Positions 52,682 to 64,000 of a stretch of DNA of 64,000 nt are shown piece by piece. Positions within the stretch are counted from its first letter, which is position 1. The number at the start of each line of letters is the position of its first letter. The position numbers and the translations under genes are program-made. The DNA is from Telmatactis stephensoni (taxonomy: Eukaryota; Cnidaria; Anthozoa; Actiniaria; Isophelliidae): positions 186,001 to 250,000 of the forward strand of contig JALIZF010001372.1 of the NCBI GenBank assembly GCA_029948255.1, written 5' to 3'. Under the pieces are notes generated by a model. That model was not told the origin of the DNA and did not search any database. It saw only the letters and a program-made list of their open reading frames with translations.

Positions 52682-55600
52682 TCAGCCTCTGCGAAACAGC
52701 CTCTGCCACAAAGTTCGGCGTTTTTGAAACGGAGGAATCATTTCAACTACTTTCTTCATAGCATTAGCAAGACGTGCAATTGGAAACGCCTGGATAATAA
52801 AGCTGTGTTGTAGTAGTTCTTCAGCAGACAATCGTTTGCTGGGATTTTTCCTAAGGCATCCTTTGTACAAAAAGTTATGTAAGGTTTCTGAAGTCTCTTC
52901 TGGTTCTTGTAGTTTAGCGTGTCCTTGGATAACACGACGTTTTGCTGAGTATTCATTGCTTTCAAGTGCAGCTGGTGGTTGTTTTTGAATCATTTCAATG
53001 CAAACGATACCCAAACTCCAAATATCCACCTACACAAACAAAAACATAAATGTTAGTTTACTTCGAATATTTTAACTATTTTAAGACCTTTATCCTTACA
53101 ACGTTTTGTGTAGTTATTCATTTTGAAAATAAATTTCAACAACTGATACACATGAAAATTAAACGCCGAAAGCACATTATAGTGAACTTTAGGTAAATAG
53201 TTCATGTTCTTGTTTAGCGCGCGGCGGCATTACCGCGGGGTTCCTGTATTTCAAATTTTTAATTTACCGTAGTAGCATTACATAGCGCGATTTCCAAAAT
53301 ATCTTAGTTCAAAATATCTCATTTCAGTTCCAAAAAATCTAAGTTCAAAACAGATTTATGAAGATAGTACTTAATGCAAGGGAATAGTAGCCTTACTTTG
53401 GAGTCAAATGGCTGTTTTCTCATAACCTCAGGAGCTATCCAATACAAAGTTCCCTTTACACCGTTATTCAGTAGTTTCTTGCCAGGAGTGATCTTACTAA
53501 CCAAACCAAAGTCGGTAATTTTGACCTGAAAGAAATGATTCAAATATATTCTTAATTAATTATTTCATAGCATGCGTACAGGATTCTAGAGTCCCCAGGC
53601 GAGTGGCAAAGAAGCGGCTGCTGTTTCTTCAACTTTAACATATCGTTTCTGGACTGAGGAGTTCAATGATAGTCAGGAAATAAAATATACTAGACTGTAA
53701 TAAAAAAGTGAACTAAAGTATAGGTACAAATATCAATGTACATTGCCCACACGATTTAGGGGCTGGTTATGGGAAGACGAGTTCAGTTGTCTCTGATAAC
53801 TCTTTGTGTGTCTTTCAGGAAAAAGAGATCAGATTTAATTTAAGAGTTATCCCGGTGTTACGTGACACTTTTCTATGCATTTAATATTTTCAGTGATTTT
53901 GTAGTTTATTAATAACACCGGCTACCAGGGACAACTTGTCTTCTTCTAAACAGCTCCTCAGTTTTCTGACGCACAGAGGATCCCCGCCTTACGACCACGA
54001 CCCTATTACAGGATTTAGTCGCGGCAACAAGAGATCACATTGAATTTCTTGTACAAAACAACCCGTTAATACGGCCACGCCTGAAATACAAACGGCTATA
54101 TTTGGCCTACAGACCGGTGCATGGTCGTGTTAACGGGGTTTCACTGTAAAAGTCTTATGTACAACTATGATATCTATATTACTAGAGCCGTTTTCTTATG
54201 GACGAGAAAGGGACCACGCCGCACAATGTTATCTTTAAACGCATTCCATTGACGGGACTATGCTGCTTTCACACATACGGAAACTGATCTAAGATATAAG
54301 ATGTTATTTTAACAGAGACGCAAGCAAGTACAAGTCAGTATACATGGCCGGGTTTTCCACTTGTTTCAACTTACAGCATAAACGGGGAAAGTTGAATCTA
54401 AATCCAAACTTGGATGGCAATAAGTCCAAATTGTAAAACCAATATTCCACTAACCTTTCCTTCCAGGCTGACCATAATGTTATTACTTTTAATATCACAG
54501 TGTATGTAGCCTTTTCTGTGCATAAACGCTAGTCCTTCCAAACACTGTTTCATGACAGTAGCGATTAAATTCTCGCAGAGAACGAAAATCCTGACTATCT
54601 TGTAAAGATCACAGCCATCAATGAACTCCATCACAATCCACACTTTGTTTCTCATGCAATAACTTTCGTGGTAGCATACGATGTTGGGATGCGTACAATC
54701 TTTCAAAGCCTTCAATTCTTTCAACACACAACCCGTGTTATCACGACGACGAAGAAAAGACTTTGTTTTAACTTTTTTGATGGCAACAATTTCCTGAAGA
54801 CAAAGAAGCAACACAGTGTTAGTCAACGATATGAGCAATATGGCAAATCCCTGGTCAGATTTTGGGTTAATGGGTGGGGAAAACTCCTTTCAAAATGGTC
54901 AATGTGTAATTACAACGATACCATCTTGGCAATTGTTTCACTATGATTCAAGTATTGATTGACCTACCATTTGAATGCAATACATCCCCATTCCCCCCAA
55001 AAAAACAAAAATATCTCATCTTTAAGTCTGTCCTATAACAGAGGAAATATCTTACATTATTTTCAGTATTTGTAGCTTTGTATACTTTTCCAAATCCTCC
55101 ACAACCAATTTGCGTCCAATCCACAAATTTCTTCTTTTCTTTGTTTTTGCTGACCAAGGTTGACAATTCTTTCTTGTATTTCTGTAAATTGGTCGGTGGT
55201 CGTCTGAATGGGATGCATGGTTTTTGAGAGATTTTATCTTGTAATGGGACAAGAGCTGTCAATAACATACAGTCATTCTCAAAAAGGTTGTCCAGATGAA
55301 AAGACATTTAGTCGTTAATAAACTCATTTGCATATATCAAATTTTCAATTTTCTCGCAGGAATTTCAATTCAAAATACCAAAGTACATTGCATATTATAT
55401 ATTGTGTATAATGGATTGTAGTTTTGGCAGTTTAAGTTAAAATTCTTGCCAGAAAATTGAAAATGTGATAAATGCAAATGTGTTTATTAATGACTAAACG
55501 TCTTTTCATCAGGACAACCCGCCGGTTTATGAGAATGACTGTATATGGCATTAGATAAATGTAGAATCAACAACACAAAGATCTGTAATATCTGTAAAAT

Positions 55601-55794
55601 CTATCTTAATTATATGGCACAAACTACTGCCGGTGAATTCACGCGCTCTGATTGGCTATTTGACGGGCGAGATCCCCCCCCCCGTAATAAGTAGTTAAAA
55701 TTCCATATAAAATAAATGACTCTTTACTTTTGGTTCTGTATTCAGAACGAACGAACTAACAAACAGAAACATAGAGGCAGGCAGGCAGACAGGC

Positions 55795-55877
<83 letters not shown>

Positions 55878-57654
55878 GAAAAACAAACAAAGTGCAAAAC
55901 TCACCTTTGTCGCAGTTGGTGTTTTTACAAAAGAATCCTTTATGACGTCCAAAGATGTCCATGGTAATGTTTGACAACTGATACGCAAAAGACGAAAACC
56001 CCAAAATATACTGTACGGCAGCATCTGATGGAACTCTACAAACTCGTATTTCGTTATTGAAATGGACGCTACGAGGTTTGGTGGTAATTTGACTTTCTTT
56101 GGGAAGCATGCATCCATCTAGAAGCAGAAATAATTGTAATAATTATGAACTGCGTTATAAACGTTCAAGACGCTCATTTGAGCGTTCACTCGGCGGACTT
56201 TCGATCCACCTAGGCTGAGCATGCGCTGTAGAGACGTATGTATAATTTGCGACGGACTGCATATTTTGCGATGAAAATACCAAGGAGTATGAATTGTCAA
56301 GTCCGCTGCTCTGACGTGCCTATTTATAGCATCCCTAATATAATCTGCGACTGGTAAAAAGTGCGTGTCCTTCCTTATGTGACTTGTATCATTTGAATGC
56401 ATAATATAACCAATCAACACTGTTGAATCAAGTTACAGCAAGGCAGGGTTTTTAAGTGAAATGTCCTTTAGGACAGGATATTACCTTGACTTGTAGATAA
56501 TTTACTAAGGCTCATGGGTGTTACATAAGTCAAGTCTGATGACAATGCTCTCTCACTGTTATCCATGGTACTTTCCACACGAGATTCAACATCGGGAATG
56601 TTTTCATCAACAAGACCTGAGGCAGCTAGACACAGTCTAGTAAACTCTGATAGTTTATTGTTGTTTGAAGGCGTTACAGATTTGACACCAAGATCATTAA
56701 AGTTGATATCAAACTGACAGTTGACGTCCAGCTTTGAACGGGAACCAAATGAACCTGTAAAGAACCATTCTACATCAACACAAAGTTATTAGTGAACACC
56801 GTGGAATATTCTGTTAAACTGACCTTTTCTGAAACGCTCTTCGTCATTTGAAAAAGAATATTGCTGTGATTGTAAATCCTAAAAATAAAATAATCGAAAA
56901 TCTTTTACAGACAAATTCAGTCGTAACATAAAATAGCACAATGTTGTGAGTGGTGATTATGTAGCGACCATCAAAAATGTTTAAATACAGGTTGGTCGCT
57001 CAAGCAGCTTATGTAGCTCGCATGGTGACAGAGAGGATCGTGTACCAAGTTCTACTTTCAAAAAGAATTACAAACAACTACGGGAGGTAGTCGCAAATGG
57101 AGAACCAACTGTATTTCGGGTGCACATTTTCATCAAGCGCGAGCAACGTTGTGAGCTACCTGTAGAATTGGGTACCCTGTATCAGAAACACGGGCGCGCG
57201 CTTTACTGTGTTTCACGTCAAATCTGCGCGCGCGGTGCCTTTGCTTCATTTCTATAGCAACGCAGCAAAAGTCTTCAAGCTCGCTTTTTAAGGAATACAT
57301 AATAGTAACTGAAGGATTTTAACACTGACATATTATCTTTAAGGACTTGCTTAACTATGTGGGTTTTTGGATTCACTGCCAGTTGTTTTTGGTATGTCAC
57401 GATCAATATTATTTATTCCTTCTCTGCTGTGTTACCGAATGCTACAAGGTCACTAAGCTGCGAAGCGTTTTCTAAAACCTGTTTCGTTTAGTGAAAGGCG
57501 TGAATTGACTACATATAAGACTTCACATTCGCAACTCTTTATCACACATTTGGGGAATGGAAAGCATGCAATAAATCTGTCTTACCTTCACACAGCTTCT
57601 TATATTCTCGGAACCACCCTTCACACTAACACCTTTTGAACTTTTTCCACCCAT
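52682..57654 (-). CDS. Gene G: PAK/STE20-like protein kinase, non-RD type
   Basis: Exons in transcript order: 57654-57586, 56878-56824, 56754-56485, 56117-55905, 55255-55056, 54793-54455, 53525-53397 and 53029-52682; product about 540 residues. The kinase domain runs from about 246 to 520: Gly loop IGCGGFGKV (252-260), VAIKK lysine 275, helix-C Glu295, HCDIKSNN (367-374), DFG 387-389, APE 413-415, DIWSLG, and KRLSAEELLQHSF. The activation segment (TLYWIAPEV) and C-lobe resemble PAKs. Two points are odd: the HRD arginine is Cys368, making it a non-RD kinase, and the activation loop before GTLYW lacks the usual phospho-Thr. No CRIB motif is seen in the N-terminal 200 residues. The start MGGKSS fits the N-myristoylation pattern. 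The role is probably signalling at membranes. Confidence 0.85.
55771..55876. repeat. (CAGA)n microsatellite
   Basis: About 100 bases of CAGA/GGCA units, in the intron after exon 4 of gene G and 29 bases from that exon. Confidence 0.95.
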
Positions 57655-59260
57655 ATCCGATATTATCCTTTGAAAACTTTAAGCAATTCAAAGTTTGTTT
57701 GCCGCAGTAGAAAATGGCACGTCTGAACTCAACGAAGTCAAAACGCAAAATGAGGAGCGAGATGTAGTGACGTCATAAAGAGCTAATCATGACGTAAACC
57801 GCTCGCGCTTCTATACAGATGCGGTGATACAGTTCAGCGGCTGTCCGTGTTATGCTATGAAAAACTAAAATACATTTTCTTTTCAAAGGTTATCTTTAAC
57901 GGCTTAGGAAGTAAACTTTCGAACCCCTAAAAGTGAATAATATATCCTTGGCATTACTCTTGCTTGTACATGTCGTGTTCGTAGTAAAACAACAAAGCAA
58001 AGACCACGATTACTCGAATTTATATTTCGGATACACTGGACATGAACTATTAAGAGAACAAGATATGAGAGCCAAACGTATCACCTATGGCATGAAAATG
58101 ACAACAATTTTTAAAAATTGTCACAATGTCATGCCCGGCATGTATGCAACACATCATGCCGATCATGAAATCTATTCCTCCCAGAGTGCCAAGCGGGCCC
58201 TCGCTCAACCATGTGCATGAAAAGAACGAATTTGAAGTCCAGTGGTGAGATTATATTGTTTTTTATTATAAAAAGAAAGACTTAAAAGTAAAAATACTGA
58301 TTTGCAATGAAAGGTAAGCTTACAAAAGTTCAGTGCAAAGAATCTATAGAATCAGCGATAAATAGAGCACAATTAGTAAGCTTGATCCGAGAAGTAGCTT
58401 GTCAACGAACCGAACTTTATGATAAAGGTCGGTTCGTTGGCAAGCTATTTTTAATTCAGTGTGTGCACGTTATATCTTTGGAAAAATCTCAACGGTCAGA
58501 GAGTCTAGAATTGCATTAATACGATAAAGTTTTCCAATTTTAATACAAAACGTAAGTGTGCATTTAAAAGAAAATATGTTATTTGTAAGTCTGTGGAGCC
58601 TCCAAAGACTACCTATAAGCTTATATAGTTGCCGTCGATACCACACACTGAAAAAAGTAGCTGTCCATAACAAACTGGGCTCATTTGAAATACCAGAACA
58701 AAGTGAGTTCAGTTGTTGATAGGCTGTGGTTATCGATAACTGTTTTTCTCAACCCGTGCAATAGTACTAACCAGGCAGTACACAATAGCAATGGAAAACA
58801 ATCAAATTTGCATAAATTTGCACAAAAGACCATTTTACAGTTACATCTTGGTCAACCACAGCCTCGACTACTTGTAATATATTCTTTTCAGTTTGATAAT
58901 AGCTCGTGAAAAAGCAATGAATGTACAGGAAGAAGTAAATGAACAAAGCAAATACTTTCGATTTCGACAAGTTTCTTCTTTGTTCATTTACACCTCCCTG
59001 GTTCATTTGTGTGCATTTCTTGCCTTTTCACGAGCTGTTACCAAACTGAAAAAATATATTACATGCAGCCAAGGCTGCGGTTGACCAAGATGTAACTGAA
59101 AAAATGGTTTAGTATTTCACAGATATTTCACGGTTGTTTGCACTCTACTGTTATGCGCAAAACAATAGTTGTTTCATGAATATATACCATGCACCCTATA
59201 TGTAGTCTGTGGGGGCCTTCACTAACATTAATTGTGCTCTAATAATAATAAAGTAAATAT

Positions 59261-59416
59261 ACCGAATTGAAATATCGCGGCAAATTTAAATAACTATTGT
59301 TTTATACTGACTAGCCTCTCATTCATGTGAAAACGCTTTTTTGTTTCCACGTGAACACGAGGCTAGTCAGTCCAGAACAATAGTTATTCAAATTTGCCGC
59401 CATATTTCGATTCGGT
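59261..59416. mobile_element. MITE-like foldback
   Basis: ACCGAATTGAAATATCGCGG at left pairs with CCGCCATATTTCGATTCGGT at right, and AACTATTGTTTTATACTGAC with a matching GTCAGTCCAGAACAATAGTT arm. No ORF. Confidence 0.8.
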
Positions 59417-59753
59417 CAATAGCGACCACGAAAAAGTGAAATTGAAGTGCACCCACCCTGTTCTTTTCCATTTTGACGAAAAGTTGGAGTTTGTCTTATG
59501 ACTTGAACGACTTATTTAAGTCGTTAGTTTTTATATATTATATTAAGAGGGGATTTTTTTCAAGTTCGAGCAGTGAATGACAAAAACTCCTGAGTTGAAG
59601 AATAGCTGTTGTACAAAACTAAAATCATTTCTGTCAGAAAGTTGAAGTTGTTCGTAAGTAGTTTTGGCCGATGAAAGTTGAATCAAAGTGTTAATCCAAA
59701 GCGAAAATTTGGATCAAAAATGAGGTTTAGGCCTTCATTTGCTATACGTATTC

Positions 59754-59960
59754 TTTATATTCAGCTTGAAAAAGCTTAATCCTAACACAACTTCAAGAAA
59801 AAGTCTTTGTACAGTTCAAAAATTTGTTTTAAACAGGTATTTCATCTTGGTACATCAGTTTTTAATCGGTAGAAAAAGGATTTGAGTGTTAATCCAGAAC
59901 GAAAATTTGGATTAAAACTCGCACGAAAGTCTAGTTTTTGGCGCTTTTCGCCATTATTGC
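59754..59960. repeat. 207-base dispersed repeat (copy of 43963-44169)
   Basis: Sharp-edged near-identical copy in the same orientation. A shorter, more diverged echo of its TGTTAATCCA-GCGAAAATTTGGAT part precedes it near 59690. Confidence 0.9.
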
Positions 59961-60049
59961 TCGTCATTGAAAAAAATCTTCTCTTAATTAACTTTAATTT
60001 TATATATATCTATTGAATTTGTATATATATATTTATTAGAATTGTGAAT

Positions 60050-60190
60050 ATTAAGTTTTTCAGCCAGCTCACGCGGCTGCCATGTAATATCAATAAAGCT
60101 ATCTCTATCTATCTCTATCTATCTCTATCTCTATCTCTATCTCTATCTCTATCTATCTCTATCTCTATCTCTATCTGTCTCTATCTCTAA
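60050..60190 (+). mobile_element. 3' end of a LINE-like element with a CTATCT tail
   Basis: A CAGCC-GGCTG stem, then AATAAAGC and a (CTATCT)n run. The same order (CAGCC-GGCTG stem, AATAAA, TATC run) ends the reverse transcriptase fragment at 62679-63830, read on the minus strand. Confidence 0.6.
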
Positions 60191-61283
60191 AAAAAACAAT
60201 AGCGATTTCACTGAAATCTGAATTTTTTACACAATTTTAAAGTTTGAAGTTCCATGGAACACTTTCAAAAAACTTCTGGATAGACATCACACTCTTTTGT
60301 ACGTTTCGAAAGTTTATTGTGCAGTACAAAAGAGTGTTACGTCTACCCAGACTCTTAGGAATTGCAGCTTTTGCTGGGCTTTTTACGGCTATAAATACAA
60401 AAAATCAGTTTTTAGCAGCTTTGAGTGAAATTCAAAGTGTATTCAAGTCTACATCACTTCAGCGATCAAATTAGTCAACCAAGTTCCCACATATTCTCAG
60501 GTGTGCCACCACAACAAGCTCAAAGTCCCTTTTTGCCAATGTTTAAAATTGTGTAAAAGCTTTGGATTCATTCAAGTCAAGCAATTTTATTGTAGACCTT
60601 CTTAAAAATGGTCGGACTTTATATCAAAACTAGAAATAACAGGGGGTTAGGCACTCTTTAAACTGCACACGTTGCCTATGGCCTATCATTGGGTTCCCCC
60701 AATCACCATTTCCTCACAGCTTTACATTGATAGCCTTTCTTTGTATGAACTGATGTCGCTTTCAGATCCCATAACTATCAACTGTGCACACACTATTGTT
60801 TGGGTAATTTCCACTGCAAGATAAAACAACAATCTGAAATGAGATGAAAACCCACGCGTTTCGTAACTTTTAGCGCCAAAAGTCTTGCCCTACAAGTGAC
60901 CAGACGACTGACAAGAAATGCTACAGGGGATGGTGAGTGTGTCAAACAGGATAATAGGCATGAAAAAGGCATCTAGTATAATGGACAATGGAGCTGGACA
61001 ACTTGTGAGTTATGCACCTATCATTTGCTTTCCCGGGGGTTGACCCCCGGGACTCCCACGGGAACCCAAGGAGAATGGTTCAGCTTTTGCACCATATTTT
61101 TCCCCGTGAGGGAGGGGATATATTTAGTTTTGGGAGAAACAAGATGAACATAGGGGGTATACCGCGGGAATTGCTCGTAGCTGGTCAGCGGAGTTTCGTT
61201 TACCGCCTTTTCGTCCACTGGCTTCGATAGCGTGGTGACATTGTCTTTGTTGGATCAATTTGTGAATAGATTTATTGTTCAAA

Positions 61284-61690
61284 ATGCCATTATTCAAAGC
61301 CTGGAATGTTTCCAGACTGAAAAGAAAGGCTGTAGTAGCTGACTCGTTTCACGATTTCGTGTCTAAAGGTAAGATATTTCAATTTGTAGGATCGTAAATT
61401 TGCTTTCTGAGCATAGAGCACGTTGTTTGTTCTTGCCGGCAGCTAAAAAGAAACTTGGTTTAGACGAAAAAGACGTTGTTTACACTGAACAAGACGGAAC
61501 AGAGATTGCAATTGACGAAGATAGCTTCAGTTTTTGTGAACCGAGAAGCACATTTGTGTGTGCGAGTCAAGATGAAAAATGGATTCCAGAACCCAAAGAT
61601 CTGAAGACAGCACCGCCAGCAGGCGAACATTCCGTGGGCAAGACGAGCCCTATTCACACTGCATACATTAGCGCAGAGTATAAAAGATAA
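61284..61690 (+). CDS. Gene H: stand-alone CIDE-N domain protein
   Basis: Two exons, 61284-61368 and 61443-61690, joined in phase 1 with donor GTAAGA and acceptor GCCGGCAG; 110 residues. The sequence follows the CIDE-N pattern closely: FKAWNVSRLKRKAVVADS, a KKKLGL segment, EQDGTEIAIDEDSF, then TFVCASQDEKW. CIDE-N domains form head-to-tail filaments and regulate the apoptotic nuclease pair DFF40/DFF45 or lipid droplet proteins. No DFF-C or nuclease domain follows, since the frame ends with AEYKR and a stop. It may be a small regulator or one isoform of a longer gene. Confidence 0.85.
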
Positions 61691-62678
61691 CCCACGATGA
61701 ATTAATTACCACATTGCTCAACTTCAGCGAGGTGAACGGTAAATACTTTGGTCTTCTCGGTGTTCTTTTACCTTCGTTTTAGTTTTTGGCTATAATTTTC
61801 TGAAACTTGCTGACTATTATTGCTGCCGCAGCGGAGCGAGCCTGAAGCGAGCGACGCCAGGCAGCGAATCTAATTCAGTCAATGAGTATACGTAAGGCAG
61901 AAAAACATCGAGATTTGCGAGATTGTACCCACAATGCGGCGAAACTTGACCCACAATGCAGTTCGTCGACGGCTAGAACAATAAATTTCTTTGTTCTAGC
62001 TATCCCAGAATACACATGGTCGCTTGACCCACCATGCTTTGCAGGTTGTTTACTATAAAAGTTCGTAATCCCGTACCTTCGGCCTTTTGGCTTGCAACTG
62101 ATAACAGGTATGTGGTTTGCGTTTCTTTGCAAGTATTACTTCGTTCTGTTGTGTTTTTTATCGACTATATATATTTCTTATCTTCTAGCTTTCATATTTG
62201 CAAGCCATTGAACGAGGTACGCCTTTCAATTGTCTTTGGAGTATTTAGAAATAGTTCGGCATTTTGTTTGTGTCAACCATGTGCGCGAGGTGCGAAGTCT
62301 GATCTACACTCGAGTGTTTTCTGATCTATTGTGTTTTACAAACAAAAACAGCAATATTTATCTAATATATATCTTTCTTATCTTCTAGCTTTCGTATTTG
62401 CAAGTCATTGAACGAGGTAAGCCTTTATCGTTGGAATCTTAGTTCGCCATTCTGTTTGTGTGGACCTTGTGCGCGAGGTGCGAAGTGATCTACACTCGAA
62501 CTTTTTCTGATGTTCTGTTATGTTTTTCGGACAAAAATAGCAATATTTATCTGGTAGATAGCTTGCTTATATTCTAGCTTTGGTATTAATGAGTCATCGG
62601 ACCATGCACGCCAAGGCTTTATCGTAGACACTAAGTTAACTTCCCGGGGGGGGGGGGGGGGGGCACTTGTTCCGGATC
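61691..62678. other. Region after gene H with a tandem repeat
   Basis: From about 62130 to 62620 a unit of about 190-200 bases is repeated two and a half times. Key words are CTTATCTTCTAGCTTTC, CATTGAACGAGGTA and GTGCGCGAGGTGCGAAGT. Each of the first two units holds an exon-like 28-base segment (62189-62216 and 62389-62416) between an AG and a GTA. An 18-base G run starts near 62644. Confidence 0.6.
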
Positions 62679-63830
62679 TGATGGATAGATAGATAGATGG
62701 TTTATTAATATAATTCATTGCAGCCATATGGCTGAATTACAAACTATTTACAATATAATATTAAATAAATTATTTATATATTTACAATGGTAAGGATTAA
62801 AGTTATGTATATGTAAACTCATCTTAAGAGGAGAAACTACTTATAAATATGACTTATAATAAAACTGTTTTTGCATCGTTCTGTCTTAACTCTAGGTAAG
62901 TTGAATTTCCTTTGGTGTCTAGTAGCGTAATTACTGTTTGATCGTTCAGGAAGAAGATGGTAAAGTTTGTGCTCATTGTCATTAGCCAGCTCATTGAAGG
63001 TTCTTTGAGATATCTCTTCTCTTCGTTGGTGCAGGGTAGTTAAACCAGATTCCACGATGGCACTACTGTAGGAGAGGGAAGGAAAAATTATCCGTAGCGC
63101 ACGTCTTTGCAGTCTTTCTAAGTCGTCGCTGAGATATCCAGGGAGAGCGCGATGGAAGACTGGGCACGCATATTCCAGTAATGATCGTATACAAGTAATG
63201 TAAAAGATGATAAGATCTATTGGAGCAACGGCCGATTTCTTCAGTTGTCTAAGACAGTAGAGGCGGGAAGAGGCTTTCTTTACAAGCTGATTCACGTGAA
63301 CGTTCCATTTAAGGTCACTACTGACATTCAGACCCAATATTCTTGCACTTGAAACTAATTCAAGAGGCTTGCCATTTATTTCCACGGGGTCGAAGTTTGG
63401 TGGTGACTTCGAGAAGCAAATTTTCAGTTCTTTACACTTGGCCTCATTGAGTTCAAAGTCGTTCAAGAGAGATTGCGCAGACAAGCTATCAGTTGCATCC
63501 TGTACATGGCTGTGGTCGCCTTTGGGAACGACCTCTAGGGCAGTGATGTCGTCCACAAATTTCATACGTCAAGGCCTAGAGCGTGAATTTCATTGACCAT
63601 GAGGAGGAACAACCAAGGTCCCAACTTAGTGCCCTGAGGAACACCAGCCCGTACATGTAACCATTCTGAGTAGCACTCGTTACTTAATTTTGTGCGTTGT
63701 TTCCGGGACATTAGGAAATCGATGATCCAGCACACGACTTGCTTGGGAAGGTTCAATGTCAACAGCTTCTCTACCAGTATGTTATGGTTGAGAAGCTGTT
63801 GACATTGAACCTTCCCAAGCAAGTCGTGTG
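62679..63830 (-). mobile_element. 5'-truncated, frameshifted LINE (reverse transcriptase fragment)
   Basis: On the minus strand two open frames cover the C-terminal half of a non-LTR reverse transcriptase. 63822-63562 has VRAGVPQGTKLGPWLF. 63565-62837 has the catalytic FVDDIT box, then RILGLNVSSDLKWNVHV and LLEYACPVFH. The frames overlap by an ATGA and differ by one base, so the protein is broken. The 3' end has a CAGCC-GGCTG stem, AATAAA and a TATC microsatellite near 62685, typical of CR1/L2-like elements. At the 5' end a 41-base perfect inverted repeat (63731-63771 with 63790-63830) marks an inversion. Confidence 0.85.
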
Positions 63831-64000
63831 CAAGTCGTGTGATGGGGACGTGCCGCCCAGCCTCCTCAAACCTGACCCTGTTTAAGACACCTAAATTCTC
63901 GAAAACGATACCCTATATAAGACAAGAGGTCATTTTAGGGACCCTATTTAAGACTGTGATGAAATTGTACATTAAAAAAAGAATAGGCGGTTTTAGTCCA
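63831..64000. other. Window end, no gene seen
   Basis: Short AT-rich stretch after the LINE inversion point, with three loosely similar ACCCTATTTAAGAC-type words. No ORF or known motif. Confidence 0.4.

Larger units (their letters stand above)
57655..61283. other. Intergenic region between genes G and H
   Basis: No gene is supported. It holds foldbacks at 58829-59108 (ACAGTTACATCTTGGTCAAC arms) and 59261-59416 (ends ACCGAATTGAAATATCG and CGATTCGGT, with an inner GACTAGCCTC arm), a short hairpin around 58390-58445 (AACGAACCGA arms), the 207-base repeat at 59754-59960, and a LINE-like 3' end at about 60050-60190. A TGACGT motif near 57770 and GC-richer DNA near 61030-61200 may belong to the promoters of G and H. 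Confidence 0.5.

Noticed and set aside
57933..58220. 95-codon open frame starting with a hydrophobic segment upstream of the kinase gene
   Set aside because: It begins with GTG rather than ATG, no upstream exon with an ATG was found, and no domain is recognised.
61021..61230. Opposed open frames just upstream of gene H
   Set aside because: They include a GC-rich hairpin (CCCGGGGGT-ACCCCCGGG type), show no domain, and lie where the promoter of gene H is expected.

Overview
The window is animal (metazoan) genomic DNA, AT-rich, with GT-AG introns and proteins built by exon shuffling. Nearly every extracellular domain sits on its own phase 1-1 exon. The mix of Ig, SRCR, MAM, SEA and FN3 domains, very many small hairpin (MITE-like) elements and LINE fragments fits an early-branching invertebrate such as a cnidarian or sponge. 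The species cannot be fixed from the sequence alone.

Layout: (A) 439-3313 (+) is the 3' half of a single-pass receptor: a membrane exon plus a tail with repeated IYGS motifs. (C) 4701-22554 (+) is a 22-exon gene for a predicted secreted mosaic protease of about 2202 residues: signal peptide, unusual Ig-V-like domain, eight SRCR domains, a MAM domain, seven Ig domains and a chymotrypsin-fold protease domain. (D) 24845-39320 (+) is a 20-exon gene for a membrane receptor of about 1428 residues: signal peptide, the same kind of unusual Ig domain, ten more Ig domains, FN3, a SEA module with a self-cleavage-like motif, a membrane helix and a long tail. (E) 41686-47710 (-) is a nine-exon paralogue of A: two Ig domains, a membrane helix and a tail with three ITIM-like tyrosine motifs. 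Its first Ig exon contains a frameshift. A and E converge and flank C and D.

Further right are (F) a tentative three-exon gene for 77 residues at 49921-50899 (+); (G) an eight-exon PAK/STE20-like kinase at 52682-57654 (-) with a non-RD catalytic loop and a possible N-myristoylation start; (H) a two-exon stand-alone CIDE-N domain protein at 61284-61690 (+); and a broken LINE reverse transcriptase fragment at about 62679-63830 (-).

A, C, D and E share a domain vocabulary. C and D have an N-terminal Ig domain with Trp where the first Cys should be. C, D and E share an Ig subtype with an FxHNG-type motif in place of the core Trp. A and E share membrane and proximal tail exons. This looks like a locally expanding recognition gene cluster, with one secreted protease member, one large adhesion-like receptor and small signalling receptors. 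An immune or self-recognition role is my inference, not something the sequence proves. Introns and intergenic DNA are packed with foldback elements; one has grown into a 78-bp satellite and another lies against a splice acceptor. All gene models were made by eye from splice signals and reading frame, without transcript data.
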